From Serinus canaria (lineage: Eukaryota; Chordata; Aves; Passeriformes; Fringillidae), in the NCBI RefSeq assembly GCF_022539315.1, contig NC_066316.1, positions 53,817,994 to 53,881,993 of the forward strand: a stretch of 64,000 bases of DNA, read 5' to 3'. How positions within the stretch are numbered: position 1 is the stretch's first letter; each line of letters begins with the position of its first letter. Position numbers and translations under genes: made by a program. The notes beneath the pieces were generated by a model. It was given only the letters and a program-made list of their open reading frames with translations, was not told the origin of the DNA and ran no database searches. Shown here piece after piece: positions 36,720 through 49,866 of the stretch.

Positions 36720-36960
36720 TTAAAGGTTTAGGATGTGACCTTTCAGAACACGGTTGTTGGATTTTTGGGCCCTTGGATGATAGCGGCTCATTATGTGCAT
36801 ATTTGCATAATGAGTTAATTAGGCATAATATGTGGTTAAAATTAACTACACTGCACTCTTTTTATAGAAAGTCAGCACAGATTTCTACAAAGTGTCTCCT
36901 TAGACACCCTCCTGGGGGCCTGTTAGGATTCCCTGCCCAGTTTCACGTGTCACTAACTTC
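36720..36960. promoter_or_regulatory. candidate non-coding regulatory block with octamer palindrome
   Basis: This AT-rich block contains a perfect inverted repeat, CTCATTATG at 36787-36795 and CATAATGAG at 36806-36814. The right part overlaps ATTTGCAT (36801-36808), the consensus POU-family octamer. Within the next 40 bp lie TTAATTAG and GGTTAAAATTAAC, typical homeodomain and HNF1-like cores. Dense, nested sites of this type are common in developmental enhancers. The motifs are directly visible; enhancer function is inference. Confidence 0.35.
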
Positions 36961-39900
36961 TGGTGATTAATTTGTGAACTCTGACAATTCACCTCTGCAG
37001 ATTATACATATAACCCCCCCATACTTTGGAATTTTAGGGTTATGTAACAATCTAGTTTTATATTTATTAAAGAAGAAGGAAAGAAATTCAAGCCCAGATG
37101 TTTATAATTAAGGCTTTGATAATGCAATCAAAATCCATCTGAAATGCACAGAAATTAAAAAAAAAAAGAAGGAAAATCCAACTTTGTTGTTTTTAATGTT
37201 TTCTGTACAACTTCTGTGATGGTCATGTTTCCTCTCCTCCCCATTTGGAGATGCCACTGTGAGTGATACTTAAACTCATGAAGCTGTTTCATATTTTATG
37301 TCCAATCTGCGTCATCTATCACTGTAGACCTGTGGTCCTCATGGTGTTCCATGTTGACCCTCCTAGCTCTCCCCAAACATGGTAAGGTTGATTTCTTGGT
37401 GACGTGCTGACTGTATGAGACAGGACACAAGTGATTGCATAATTTTTAATGTTACCTCTACATTTGAAATTGGTCCTGCTTTGATCAGCAGACAAGCACA
37501 GGCCTCTGGGGTGCCCTTCACACCTCAATTACTCTATAAATCTCTATTTATTTGTACTGTGGAATGTGTGGTACTGACTGTACCAATGCTGTATCCGTGG
37601 CTATCACAGGATGACAGAAAGCAGGCTCAGACCTGGATTCTCTGAAACAGAGCTAAAGCTTCTAATATCACTGTTCCTTGGTTCTCTTAGGCATGGTGAA
37701 GGACAATCTAGAACAGCAGATTTTCTTGCCTTTTCAAACGTGCAGGCTTACTCCATGGTTCTAACGCAATTATGCAGACATTTCCCAGCATCTCCCTCCT
37801 GGCATTGCATTTCCAGGGATCTGTGTGTCGTGGGGCTGCACTACGTGCACCTGCTATTATATTGTTTGCTCCAGGTGATGTAAGGAGAGCTGTGAGTAAG
37901 AGGCAATAACTTCAGATGTGTGTCTTTCCTCTTACTGATCATACACCTTGCTATTTTCCTACCATCCTTTTCTCCTTCAGGCATGTAAAGCTCCTCTGGG
38001 AAAGCACTGGCCACTGCCCAAGACAGCATGCTAGAGTAGATGGAGTGACAGCCTAATGCATTTAAACAACATCTAGGTAAGAACTGAATCCAAAGTAGAA
38101 TTTAGAAAGCAGCCCTAAAGGCACACTCACTATTTTTTTCTCTATTAAAATCCAGAAAAGGAAAACCTGCTTTTAGCTAATTCTCAGTGTTCAGAGTTTT
38201 GCACAGTAGGAGAAATAAATGGCTGGTAACCAAAGCTGGTATATGCCACAGGGGAGGGACACAAACATAATTCTATATGTTTACTTATACAGCAGCTGCT
38301 TTCCATAGGCCCCTCTCCAGCCTCAGAAACAAAGGTGGATGAATCATATTGTTTCAACACGGTGAAAAATTGAAGAAATATAAATTGGATTGCAGTTTTT
38401 GTCCAGTTTTTCCCTATATTTATTAGCCCAAAATCTAGAACACGTGTATGTCTCCTGAACAAGAGACAAACTGCATAAACAAAACCACTGGCCATTGAAC
38501 AACAATCTGTAGTTGCATAAAGATGAAGTATTTTCCATTCACTTTTGTGTAAGCTACATTATGCTAACTTTGCATCACAGCCTCTTTAAGCAGAGATTAA
38601 AAGATATGGTCCTTGAGCTGTACAGTTAGTTGTTTAGACACCACAGAAAAATTTCACGAGTGCGACAAGAAGAGATAAAATCATTCTGCAAAGGCCAGAA
38701 GTAAAATGGATGATTTTTATATGTTTGCTGGAGTGTTTGCCAGGGTTTGCCTGAATTCTGACTGGTGGGTGTGGGGATCAGGAGGTTCTTCCCAAGGAAT
38801 AGCAGGGCTGCTGGGTGAAGCAGAGACTTTCCACTTTCCTGTATAAGAAAATCTCCAGAGATGAAAAGGAGATGTAACGGGTTTATGAATTGGGTAATTC
38901 CAGAAGAGTATATTAGTGAAGACCATACTATTGAGTTTCCATGGACAGAAAATCCACTGTTGGCATAATCAGCAAACAGCTGGAAATTTTCAGAAAAAAA
39001 GTTTTTAATTAAAAAGTATATATCGATTGAGATGGACATCTTTTGTGGAATTACACTACTTCTGGAAAAACTTCCTCTGCATAAGATTTCCAGCAACAGA
39101 GTGGATTTTTTTGTCTCTTTTTCACACTGGGTGGCAGAAATAATTTCTCCTACCATTCTTAGCATGCATGCTCTTAGGGCTCTCGTCTGGTACAGGTTCC
39201 TCCTCTGCCTAATTCCCATCTCAGCTGTGAACTTTGGATGCTAGTTTCATATGGGATTAAAAGCAGTTCTTGTGCCCAGGCATTTTCATGTTCCACTTCA
39301 AAGAAGGGGAAAGAAAGAAGGTGTACAGATCAGTGCTTAGTCTGTTAGTAAGGAATTTGAGTCCTTATTCTCCTGTTTCCTAGCTACAACTATTATTATA
39401 GAAACCTAGAAGATTTCTGATTTATCTCAGATATTCTCACTGGGCAGGGAAAGGACTTTTTTTGTCCATTAACACTTCAGGAAGTTCCAAAGATGTGCTG
39501 ATTGAACAGGATGTCCCAGTGTCCTTTCCTTCGCCGTCTGTATAAAAGCATGATTTTATAACTCAAGAAAGTCTCTCTGTCCCCTACATAAAAAAATAGA
39601 AAAGAGAATAATAAGTTACCATGGAATTGGATCCAGAAATGCCCTGTTATAGTTATTTGAAACTCTTCAAATGATTCTGTGCTTGAGAGAGATGGAGGTG
39701 CAGTGTAGTCAACCATATCACACAGACACAACCCAAAAGAAATGTTTATGAAAGAAAAAACTGCAAGTAAGAGAAACAGGTTTTCAGAAATCAACATGAA
39801 AACAGAGTCTGCTACAATCATCCTGAAAGGGACAGTGTTGGCTTTCCACCCTCAGCTTGTCTGGCCTATTCTGTCTCTGAATGCTGAAGCTCACAATGCT

Positions 39901-42900
39901 TTTTTTCCCTCCAATTTCAGAAGTGTCAGACAGGAGACACAGTGCCAGTGAAAAAACTTATACTGATCTCTTGTTAGCTAACTGCGGTGTTTTGTTTCAC
40001 AGTTACATGTCTGCACAAGCCGTCATTGTGTCAGTCATAATTACCACCTATTCAGTGGCTCCCTTCAGGTTTCATCACCTTTGCAGTATTAAGCAGCCAG
40101 CTGCAGGAAGCAGTCGGCTGCCCTGGAGCAGCAACCGTCAGCCTCTGGATTTCAGGGTGTAATTGCTGCCTGAGTGCAAACAACTCCCTCCTTCCCGCAT
40201 AAAACACCCAATCCACTCCTTTTTCTTTTTTTATTTGGCAGAGATCAGAGCCCCATCAAATGCACTTATGCCCAGCATAAGAAGACAGACCCTCTCTTCT
40301 GCAGGGACAACACAGCATGGACAGGATGGGGGATAGTGCAGCTAGGTGTCTGTGCCACCATGTGCCACACACGAAAATGTGGCCCAGCAGTCCTAATTGG
40401 GAAGTGGCTCCAAGTGGCTGTGAACCTTTTTCTCTCTACTGTGAAACAATTGAGCTTACTTCTAGCACAGAAGTCTAACTGCAACATCCTTTATGACCCT
40501 CAGATGTGGGAGATTACTCTGCTGAGTAAAACTTTGGTGCACCCATGTTTAAACTTACTTCTCAAGAGCTAGGCTCTTGTGGAAGGACAGGTAGATAAGT
40601 CTTCATCTGGGCCAGACAGGCAGAAAGAAATGGTAACATGAAACCCGGGAAACTGGGAGGCAGTTTTAGAGCATTCCCGTCAGGCTGCTGCATGGTTTCA
40701 CATGCCAACTGCCTTTCCTGTCTTGCCATCCTGTTTACCGTGTTTTATAAATTCAGCTTTGGCTGCATGACCCAGACCAGCAGGCCTGCCAACAATCATG
40801 TTGCATTTTGTTAACTGCTTATGACTTCTGGACAGTGTGCTGCTGTGATTGTCACACTCTTTCACTTAAACATATGGCACATGGAGACACAAACTACTCC
40901 AGCATGCAGCTTTCCATGATAGATTTTTACATACCAATTGCAGATACGATTTGTGGCCACTGAGATTGCCATGGTCTAATCCTGGAAGCAGAGAAAATCC
41001 TCTACTCTGAGAAATACCTGGCATGCTGGGTTTCTTTGGCTCAATTAGGAAAGCCAAAGATGCTGTCAGACTTTTCTCAATATGACAGAAACGCTACCGA
41101 GCTGGGCTAAGTATGTGTATCATGTTGAAGAGAGAAGAATGACAATAAAAGCTTGGTGGGTGTAAAAAGTGATGAGAGGCTAACTGAGGAGAAGAGCTAT
41201 TTCATTTGTATCAGAAATGAGGAGGAATATGGAGGTGCAAAAGTTGTGCCTGTGTAATATCCACACATAGTGAAGTTTATAACATATTTGTCACTGCAAC
41301 ATTTACAAGTGGGAAATTTTCTGAGGCGCTTCCTGCATCTCAGGAAGATGAGGAGAGAGACTTTCTGAGAAAGCTTTGAGACCAAGTCACCATAAAAAAC
41401 CATAAAGCTGTCAAATATTAAAGCTAATATTCAAATTAACAAACAGAAAGCACAAACCCCCTCCAAATACCTGCAAACATTTCTCCAAAAATGCACAACC
41501 CATCTATGTGCTGCAGATCTCTTAATTTCCTCTCTTCATATAAATTGATTCCTCTTTAGTTTTGAAGAAAACTGAACAAATCTGAATCAAATAAAAAAAT
41601 TCTAAGGGATTTTACATGAGTTTCTAGTCACAAAACTCTGAATTGACGATCACCACAGATTTGGCCTGACAAGAAGGAACTGGACAATGATCACTGTCCC
41701 CTTTTTTTGATGAGGCTGAACATAGCACAAATTTGAGGGAAGGAAAACCTGGAGGAGAAATGGGTTCTAATTTCATAGAGACATATTGCATTCTTCAACC
41801 TCATGCATTTTCCACCAGACTTGCTGGATTTGAAAAGATGCAAGAGGTACAGCAATAAAATGATCCAACTTCAGCAATCTCTTTAATGTAGAAGAATTAA
41901 TAATGAATCTTCAAGTAGAATATCTGAGCAGCTGTTATACTTCACCAACTGCTGCTTTCACTTGTAATAGTGTTTCATACTGCCAAACTGCATTGTGGTG
42001 TGTTGGCATGAGGAACATTAGCATCAGATCCACTGTAAGCTAGGTCATGGGAAATATCTAAAACTTTTTGGCATTTCAAGCTTTTGGAGTCCTGTGATCC
42101 ACCAGGATGTGTTGTCATAAAAAAAAGATTATGTATGTCATTACTGACGCCACTTTTCTTCATTTTGTTTGGCCTGTTGATCTAGATTCAGTCCTGAAAC
42201 TCTGTTCTTTCCTCACATTCCTTGCATACTACTGTTTGTTTCTCTTGATTTCTTTTAAAAGTGCATTAACCCAAATATAGTTTAATTTCTGAATGTTATT
42301 TTAAAGAACTGTGCCTGTCTAAATTTACCTCTTCACTGTCAGCTTCTCTTCTGCTATCCATCCCATGCAAGTGCAGTATTATTCTATTGTCCCACTTTGC
42401 TCCCAATTTGGAACAAGCTATGAGCTTGTTCATGAGTGTTATTTCTCTTGTGAAGTTACTGAAATGGAGTGGAAATTGACTCAGTACATTGATAGAAGTG
42501 GAATGGACTGGAAAAGAAGAAATTAGTGAATAACAATTTCTAAGGTGCCCAACTGATCTAAGAACACTTCATAGTTGAAGAGCCTTAACCTAAGTATGAA
42601 TCAGAATCCCAGTTGTGAATAAGCTGGAATCACAGGAAAGCTCAAATCAAGACTTTGCTACCTGCTCTTTTCTAGAAATACATCAAATCCACGCAATAAA
42701 CCATCTGTAGCTTCTGTCATGGGACAGAAACTGTCCATAGTTTCCCATAGGAAACTGTAACTGAATGGTTCTAAGGACCCTCTCACCTGGTAGTTAATCA
42801 GGAGTACATGAGATATGCACTAAACATTTTATTCAGCATTTTTTATTTGCTTTTACCAGGAGCACTTTTATGAAGTCCAGTCTGGCTCTGGATGAAGAGA

Positions 42901-44049
42901 AACTGTTTGGAAACAGCTGGTTGTTGATGAGCCAAACCAAACCTGGACACGGTGTGATGTGACTTTATTTTTGCTGAAAGCTCACCAGGATGCTATGTCA
43001 GACAAATGCGCTCCTTCAGTACAGGTGGCAAGAAAGGCTTGGCCATATGGAGAACCATTGCTGCTGCTGTCACTGCCAAAAGCTGTATTAGATGCCCCAC
43101 AAAACAGAAAGAGGATTTACTGCAGTTAAACAGGCTTGTTAACGCTGTTGGTCATAAGATAATGAAAGCAAAAATGTTTTTCTTCATTAGAAAAAGCAGA
43201 AAGAGTGATGTTAGCTGAACAGTGGTCAGTATTAAGTGAATAATGCAGTTATGTAGGAAAGGAGCTACAGGAAGGCCTTATCAGTATTGCAGCCAACATA
43301 AAGCAAGTATTTGCCACTCTGTCGCCTCTATCTTCTCTGAGCATATCAGCAGTGAGATTGTGTCTATTGTCACTCTTACCATGAGTTATGTGATTCTTTC
43401 ACTTTTGAACTGGGCTCTGGCCTGTGATGCCCTCTGTGTCACTCACAGTTACGCAGTAACTGAGTGAATTTGTATCTGCAGACATAGCAATGAAGACAGT
43501 GACCTGCCAGCTTTTCAATTCTACCCCCAATCAAAGAGGGATTTATTTCCTGATAGGAGTGTAAAATTTAGAGAAAATGGAGTTTAAGGCTTCAGATAGT
43601 TGCTGGGCATCATCCTGTCTAAACTTAACCACAGACCAAAGACAGCCAAGATAGGCAGAGACACCTCAGACATCCCTCACACGATACCACTGCACAGCAC
43701 TTAACTTTCATCAGATGGAGAAAAACCATTTTTAAACCTTTCAGAACATGTGGAGGAACTTTCCTGCTCAGACAAAGCTGTCTAGGGAGCTGAAGCAAAG
43801 TTGGGATAATCCTCCTCAGAGCCCTCGACTCTGCCGTTTCCTCATGCCCACGCTGGTGCCCTGAGGGGAGGTGGCTTCCAGGAGCAGGCAAGAATGCCTC
43901 ACAGCCTGTCCATGTACCTGTGAGGAGTTTTCAGACTGACAGATGTAACCAGCTTATTGCTTAGGCCCTGACTGAGTGTGTTGGCTTAGCCAAAGTTGGC
44001 TGCTGTTCTTCCAAAGAAATGTTTGTTGATGACTTACTTGCTATGGCAT
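36961..44049. other. non-coding sequence, no gene recognised
   Basis: The stretch holds one longer ORF at 38626-39219 (listed separately) and many short ones without domains. A relatively complex, motif-rich stretch lies at about 39990-40170. It is preceded by an acceptor-like pyrimidine tract ending in TTTCAG at about 39899-39920, but nothing after it reads as a recognisable exon. Confidence 0.5.
38626..39219 (-). other. 197-codon ORF, probably chance
   Basis: The frame begins with ATG and is open for 197 codons. The peptide shows no recognisable domain, and its composition (many Ser, Leu, Ile, Phe and Asn) looks like translated AT-rich DNA. Neither splice nor polyadenylation context is convincing. 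It is listed only because of its length. Confidence 0.08.
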
Positions 44050-44230
44050 CCCAAGAGGTCATCTAGACTGAACCCACCACACCTAAATTAGCCTTGAAAG
44101 GCATTCATGCAGCCTGTTCTTAAGTGCCACCAGAAGTAAAGATTTCACATCCCCTTCAGCAATTGATTTCTCTGCTAACCTCTCTCCACTGCTTCCCAAA
44201 GGTATTTTAAAGTGCTTAATCTAAATCCTT
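44050..44230 (-). mobile_element. ancient CR1-like LINE fragment, antisense
   Basis: Read on the minus strand, the segment follows the CR1 3' region. AGAGGTCATCTAGACTGAAC (44054-44073) is the complement of the 'TTGGACTAGATGACCT' block. It is followed by GCAGCCTGTTCTTAAGTGCC (44110-44129), 'AGATTTCACATCCCCTTCAG' (44140-44159) and CTAAATCCTT near 44230. It is far more diverged than the other copies, and its sequence resembles older CR1 subfamilies shared with turtles and crocodilians. Boundaries are approximate. Confidence 0.65.
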
Positions 44231-47157
44231 AAGCCAATAATAGCCACATGGACAGGATCCAAAAATAGCACTGACAATGGGTGTTAACACCAGTTCAGTA
44301 ACCCTAAGCTCCAGATTGTCTGCATACATCTGTTTGATGGTCACACCAGACTAGGCTGGCACCGAGCAGCAACCTGTAGGCAAAGTTATGCCACGGCTCT
44401 GCAGGGGAAGTGCAGCTTCCCATCACTCCAATGTCTGCCTAGATGTTTGTTGGGTAAGAGCATGGACAGAAAAACTTATTTCCCTACAGCAATCCACATA
44501 GGAAGTTCAGGATTGTGTTGCAGCCTGAGGCAATGATAAAGGGATGTCTTGGGCATGCTCTGAGCCTGCACCAAACAGCAGAAGGAAAAGACCTTTTTTG
44601 CCAGGAAGGCTGGCTGCTCTGAGGAGAATAGTCCCGAGGTGGGAATGTTGCTTCTGGTGATTGAATTAATTCCCCTAGAGCTCATTAGCATGCCTCCACA
44701 AGGCATTGCGTATGACCATATGGATGGAGAGATTTAGCCATGGCAGTGTTTTCTGAATCAACCAGCAACCAGCCCAGTGGTTTAATGTCAGAAAACTAAT
44801 TTCCTTGCTAGACATAAACACAATCCAAATCTGGTTAGAATTAACTAGGTGAAGTCTGAGCTCTTTTCTTCACCTCCATGGCATTTTTCTGTATTTCTCA
44901 TAGAACGGTTTAAGTGCGGTTCCTCTTCCAAGCATTTCTGGGCTGGCACTCATGCAAGAGACTTTCCAGTGCTTTTCAAGGCTTCCCTCTTCCGTCTATT
45001 TGGGAATTTAAGGAAAACAGACTGCCTCAAAATAGACTTCTTCTTTCCACTCTGACCAAAACCACTACCTGTTGGGAAGATGGCATTTCCCCCGCCCAGC
45101 CTAAGAATGGCTTTCTGAAAACTCTGCTTTTTCAGTGATTTGGATTCAGCTGGGCTGAAGCACAGCACAGGGACAATATTTAATTCTTCCTTCCTATTTT
45201 CTCTAGCTTTGATTCACTGCAATGCAATTTTGGAAGCTTAATCTAGTTTCATCAGCCATGACTGGAGCTAGAAAACAGGGCAAGTTATCAGAAGATACAG
45301 AAGGAAGATAACTAAAGGAAATTTCATTTGGCACAAATTATCAGGAAATCCTCCCAAAATCAAGCCGTCAAGGAAATGATGGAAGTACATGATTTCACTA
45401 AAAATGAACCCACACGTTTACCACAACATACACAATCATAAATATACGGCCCCTTTCCATCCTCTGCAAGTCAGTTTCCTTTTTCTCTTGGGCTACTACA
45501 AATATTTTAGTGTATCCTGGCTCCAGTCTGATCCTCTGCAATTGCTGGCAGACATTTTATATCAACCCTGTCATAGGTTTGACTGTCACAGCAGTTTGTG
45601 CTTTGATTTTTGCTACTACTTTTTGATTTGTCCAGACCCAGACTCAGCTGTCTGGGGCAGTTCAGGTTCTGCACCCAGGTCTAAGTGCAGCAGCTGGAAT
45701 ATCTGCCCCAAGCAGGTCTTTATAATTTCCTACCTGTGCCATGGGAGTCCCTGGCAGCTGCCTCTGGAGGAGGGCTGTGCTCCCCAGGAGCAGTTAGTGC
45801 TGCCAGCAGCTTCTGCAGCTAAAGCAGAGGCAGCTCACACCTGGGGACCAAAAGCAGCATCCCTGGGGGAAGCTGGGGTGTAAGGTGGAAATTACCAGTA
45901 ATACGTCTGCAACAGGATTGCTTGTGGTCATTGCAAGTCCCTAATGTTTTTAGAGCCCTGAGAGAGCTGAGTGCCACCAGCCCTCCCCTCAGAAGCCAAG
46001 GTCACCTTGTAGGTGTTTTGTGGGGATCAGGCCCCACAGGCTCTGGCTCCATCTCCAGTTTGTCTGGAGTTGTATAACTTCTGGCACACCTCAGTGCACC
46101 TAATTGTTGTCACTATTAGAGCACAAGGACAAATTGCTGACAAAGAGGGCTGTATAAAAATGCACTTGGGTGCAATAACTGTGGCAGTATTTCAAACAGC
46201 TTCCTATTGTACCTCTCCGAGAGAGAGGCAAGCACGTGTGCTTTATAATTGTGCAACCGTATCGCTGAATATGGATAGCACTTAAAGTGCTGTGTAACGT
46301 GTTGACAACTCTGCACACATAAATATGTACTGTTTTTCAGGTACAACCCAGGCAAAGGGAAAAACTGAGTTTTTATTTTAGCTTCTTCTGCAATGTCTGA
46401 ACAAACTGCTACAAGTTTCCTTTATAAAGGAAAGTGGGAGTCCTAATGACTTAACAAGCAATTCAAGACAAAGCACCTCAGATCTCTAAGTTCAGCCCTC
46501 TAAAAAAATTTCTATCTATGGCTCAGATCTTATCAATTATTCCTTTTTATTATCATTATGATTATCATTGTTTTTAATTTTTTGTATAGCTATTAGGTCT
46601 TGAACTTCTTAGTTTGTTCTCTACCTCTTTTGGCTTTTCAAAATTCAGATCGTTCCACAGCAAAAGCTTTAACCATCCTTTATACCAAGATTCCTCTTTC
46701 TTTTTGACATCAAGACTTTTCTCTTTGATAACTTCAAATGTTTCTTCCTCTCTGCAGTGAGTACTTAATTCTCACCAATGGTTTTGCTTTTCTATCAAAA
46801 ATAGCAGTAACACCCTGAATGTTTTTAATCTGCTTTGGCCATTGAGTGCTTTCTTTGCCTTTTTTTTTTTAACTCTCTACTGTATTTATGTAAAAAACAT
46901 CACTATTTGTTCAACATCATCGTGGGGGTTTTTGTTTTTCCTAATTATGTAAAAAAACTCTTACATTTTAAACCCAATTAAAGCTTCCTTTATGTGTTAG
47001 CAGAGCTGCACAACAGAGGTTTTCATCCTGTGCACTGCTTTCGCTGACTGTGGAACAAATAAAAGCCAAGCTTTTGCATTTCATAACCTTGAAGTTCTCT
47101 GAGTAGTTTCACCTCCAGGGCTGGGTAACTGAATGTTTTCAAGTAGCTTAGAAAAAT

Positions 47158-47167
47158 GGGGGGGGGG
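47158..47167. repeat. G10 homopolymer
   Basis: Ten uninterrupted G residues precede TGTGGTGTGAGGAGG. It is a short guanine-rich patch and possibly unstable. Confidence 0.8.
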
Positions 47168-48084
47168 TGTGGTGTGAGGAGGAGAAGGCAGCAGTAAACA
47201 AGAATACGATTTCAGATTTTCATGATTTAGGCTAAACTGAATAGCAGCAGCAGAAGTAGAGAGAGAGAGAGACTGTATATACATAATGGAATTGTTTTAT
47301 AATTTAAAATACATGCTATATTAGAGTTTCAACATAAAAGGGCTAATGTGTTTCTCATAACATCCCACATTTTGTTATTACTTTTCGCCCCATACCAGCA
47401 CAAATGGTATTTGAGTGCTGACAGGCTGGAGGGAACATGCAGAGACCATGTTATCTTTTGCTGGGGCATAGCTGCAGATGTGGTATGTGGCAACCGTGCT
47501 CATAGTTCTCTGCATTGCTACACAGCAGTTTCAGGACAGACCTGGGAGCTTTACTGGAAAAGCAAATGCACTAGAATGGAGCTAGTGACTCATGAGTGGT
47601 TATGAGCTGTGCAGCACTGCTAGGATCATGGGGCAGGAAGTATGTTATTGCTCACACTAAATCATCACTGCCCCCTCTACACACCCAGGGCATTTTTATT
47701 ACCACAAGTGACCAAACCTTCCTTTTTTCCAAATATTCTGAGTCCTCTAAGTTCATTGACTTTTCTCACTGTCCTGATTTACTTGGTCTATCAGTACCAC
47801 GTCAAAAAAAGGTCTATCCTATCTAGAATTACCAGTACTTCTTTCTCTACTGGGCAAGTTTATCTTAAAGGCTGTTCCTTCAACAGTTGACCTTGGATGA
47901 CCTTGGCTAGCTTGTGCAGGGGTAGAATTGCAGAAAAATGCACAGAGTTCAATAAGAGACAGCTTTTCAGAAAAAATTGGGAGCTATTTACACCCACTAT
48001 ACAAAAACTCCAGCCCAGACATACAGAAAACTCTTGATTTAATATGAGACACATTTCTGCTTTTATAGAAGAAAGGCTGGGGAT

Positions 48085-48128
48085 TAAAAAAATTAAAATA
48101 AAAAAAAAAATTTAAAAAAAAAAAAAAA
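48085..48128. repeat. A-rich tract
   Basis: Runs of A are broken by TT dinucleotides and end in a final run of about 15 A residues. It is a simple repeat, with no recognisable retroposon body attached. Confidence 0.8.
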
Positions 48129-49734
48129 TCAAACTTTATTATATAATGAACCCAGGATGTTTTTTAAATATATCATGTGTTAGGTGTTTCATGGAATGTA
48201 GGTATTCCTGGTGGGATGACAGCTGTGAGATACTACTTCCAAAGCTTGAATAAACTCACAACATGCCTGTGGTATTTATTGTCTGTGTTAAACAAAACCT
48301 CTTTACACTCACCATTTGATTACAAATGAATTTGTTAATGGGTGTTTCCATATACTGAAGTTGGTTGAGTGGGGTGCATATAATTAATCTTGAGTCTACA
48401 AAAAACACATGTTTTTTCCCCTCTAATATTATGTTCCTACAGCATAGTGCAGTTGCATGCATGTAATCTGCAAAATATGAATTTGCAAGCAGAAACTTGA
48501 AGCTGCACAAGGGCATGGACCTTTATCTACAATTTAAAAAAAAAAGCTTACTGTTCAAAAAGCTTGAGAAGAAAGTATGGACCCTAGTAGGAAAAACAGT
48601 TCCTTATTCACTGCAGTTTCAGATACATACACTGGAATCCACTGGCCAGTCAAAAGCATCCTGTGTAGTCCAGAGTGCATCCCTTATTTTTCTCTAGCAC
48701 ATTTATGCACATGAGCAAGCATGATTACAATCGTTAAGAGCTCTAGAACAAGAAGGCACTCTGAGGTTTACAAGATTTGCCTGGTGTGTTGTGGCCAGTC
48801 TCCACTGAGAGACAAAAGGAACAGATTTCATAGTTGGAATTTACATGGGAAAACATGGCTTCTGATTTAACTGACCTGGAAGATGATATCTGCTCAAAGG
48901 TAGGATGGGCCAATCTCCCTCACCAAAGATATCACAATTGTCTTCCTTTTTTAAGTGCCATAGACCATGACTTTTGACAGGAGGAAGAATGAGATTTGGG
49001 AACCAGTCTTATTTTCACTAATGATCTTGAGACCAAAAGTTAAGGTGTGCTAATGTATTTTGTTTCTGGTATGAGGCTGAGGGGCTTTGTAAACACAGAT
49101 AAGGTTAGAAGATAGCATAGAAGAAGCTGAAGACTTTGGTGGTCTGGCAGAAGGAAACAGGGTGACATTTAAAGTGCAAAAAAGCAACAGAGAAAAATTT
49201 GTCCGTAGGAGTTTTTTGGTTACAAATGACATGGCAAGAAAATCATCTATGCACTAGAGGTTAACTGTGCACAGTTACTATGAGTATGTGATGTGATTTC
49301 TGCTAAGGAAGTGAAAGGTATCAAACACATTGCATCTGCTTTGCATCAATAGGAATCTAAACCAGAGTTAGAACGTACATTTTAAGTATGATAGGACTTT
49401 CAAAGACCAATTTGTGGGGAGAACCAAGCTGCTATGTTCTGGATCAATTTGTGAAGTGCTTTACATAATGCCCTCATCCATTACTTCAAGAAATGGGGTC
49501 AGTGAGGAAAAAGACCCTTTCCACACCTTTTTTCTTTAGTGATACAGTCCTCATCTTTGATCAGAGTGCTTGACTAAGTTCCTAATTTGTTGATTAGCTG
49601 GTATGTCCTTTTGAAAAAACGAATAGAATTTGATTATACCAGCTGTGGCAAAACTGTTATTTCTGCAGAAGTAGCTGCACACTTTTCACAACTGGGATGG
49701 ACTTCAGAATCACTGGCATGGGGTTTAGTTGGAG

Positions 49735-49866
49735 CCCTCTTACTAGAGATACAATCCTGTGTCATGTGCTTTAGAATGACCCAGATTAAGCAGGGAGGTT
49801 GGGCCAGATGACCCACTGTGGTCCCTTCTAACCCAGCCCACTATGGAATTCTTTGAATCTGTGATG
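49735..49866 (+). mobile_element. CR1 LINE fragment, extreme 3' end
   Basis: AGGTTGGGCCAGATGACCCA (49797-49816) and GGTCCCTTCTAACCCAGCCC (49820-49839) are the conserved 3' UTR blocks of CR1. They are followed by ATGGAATTCTTTGAATCTGTGA, a decayed terminal repeat. Only about 130 bp are recognisable, and the 5' boundary is uncertain. Confidence 0.85.

Larger units (their letters stand above)
44231..49734. other. non-coding sequence, no gene recognised
   Basis: The longest ORF is 164 codons on the plus strand at 45389-45883 and has no recognisable domain; its C-terminal Ala/Glu-rich part reflects a local GC-rich patch. A G10 run lies at 47158-47167 and an A-rich tract at 48085-48128. Nothing else is supported. 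Confidence 0.5.

Noticed and set aside
45389..45883. 164-codon plus-strand ORF
   Set aside because: No domain; the peptide composition tracks local base composition, and the Ala/Glu-rich end comes from a short GC-rich patch.
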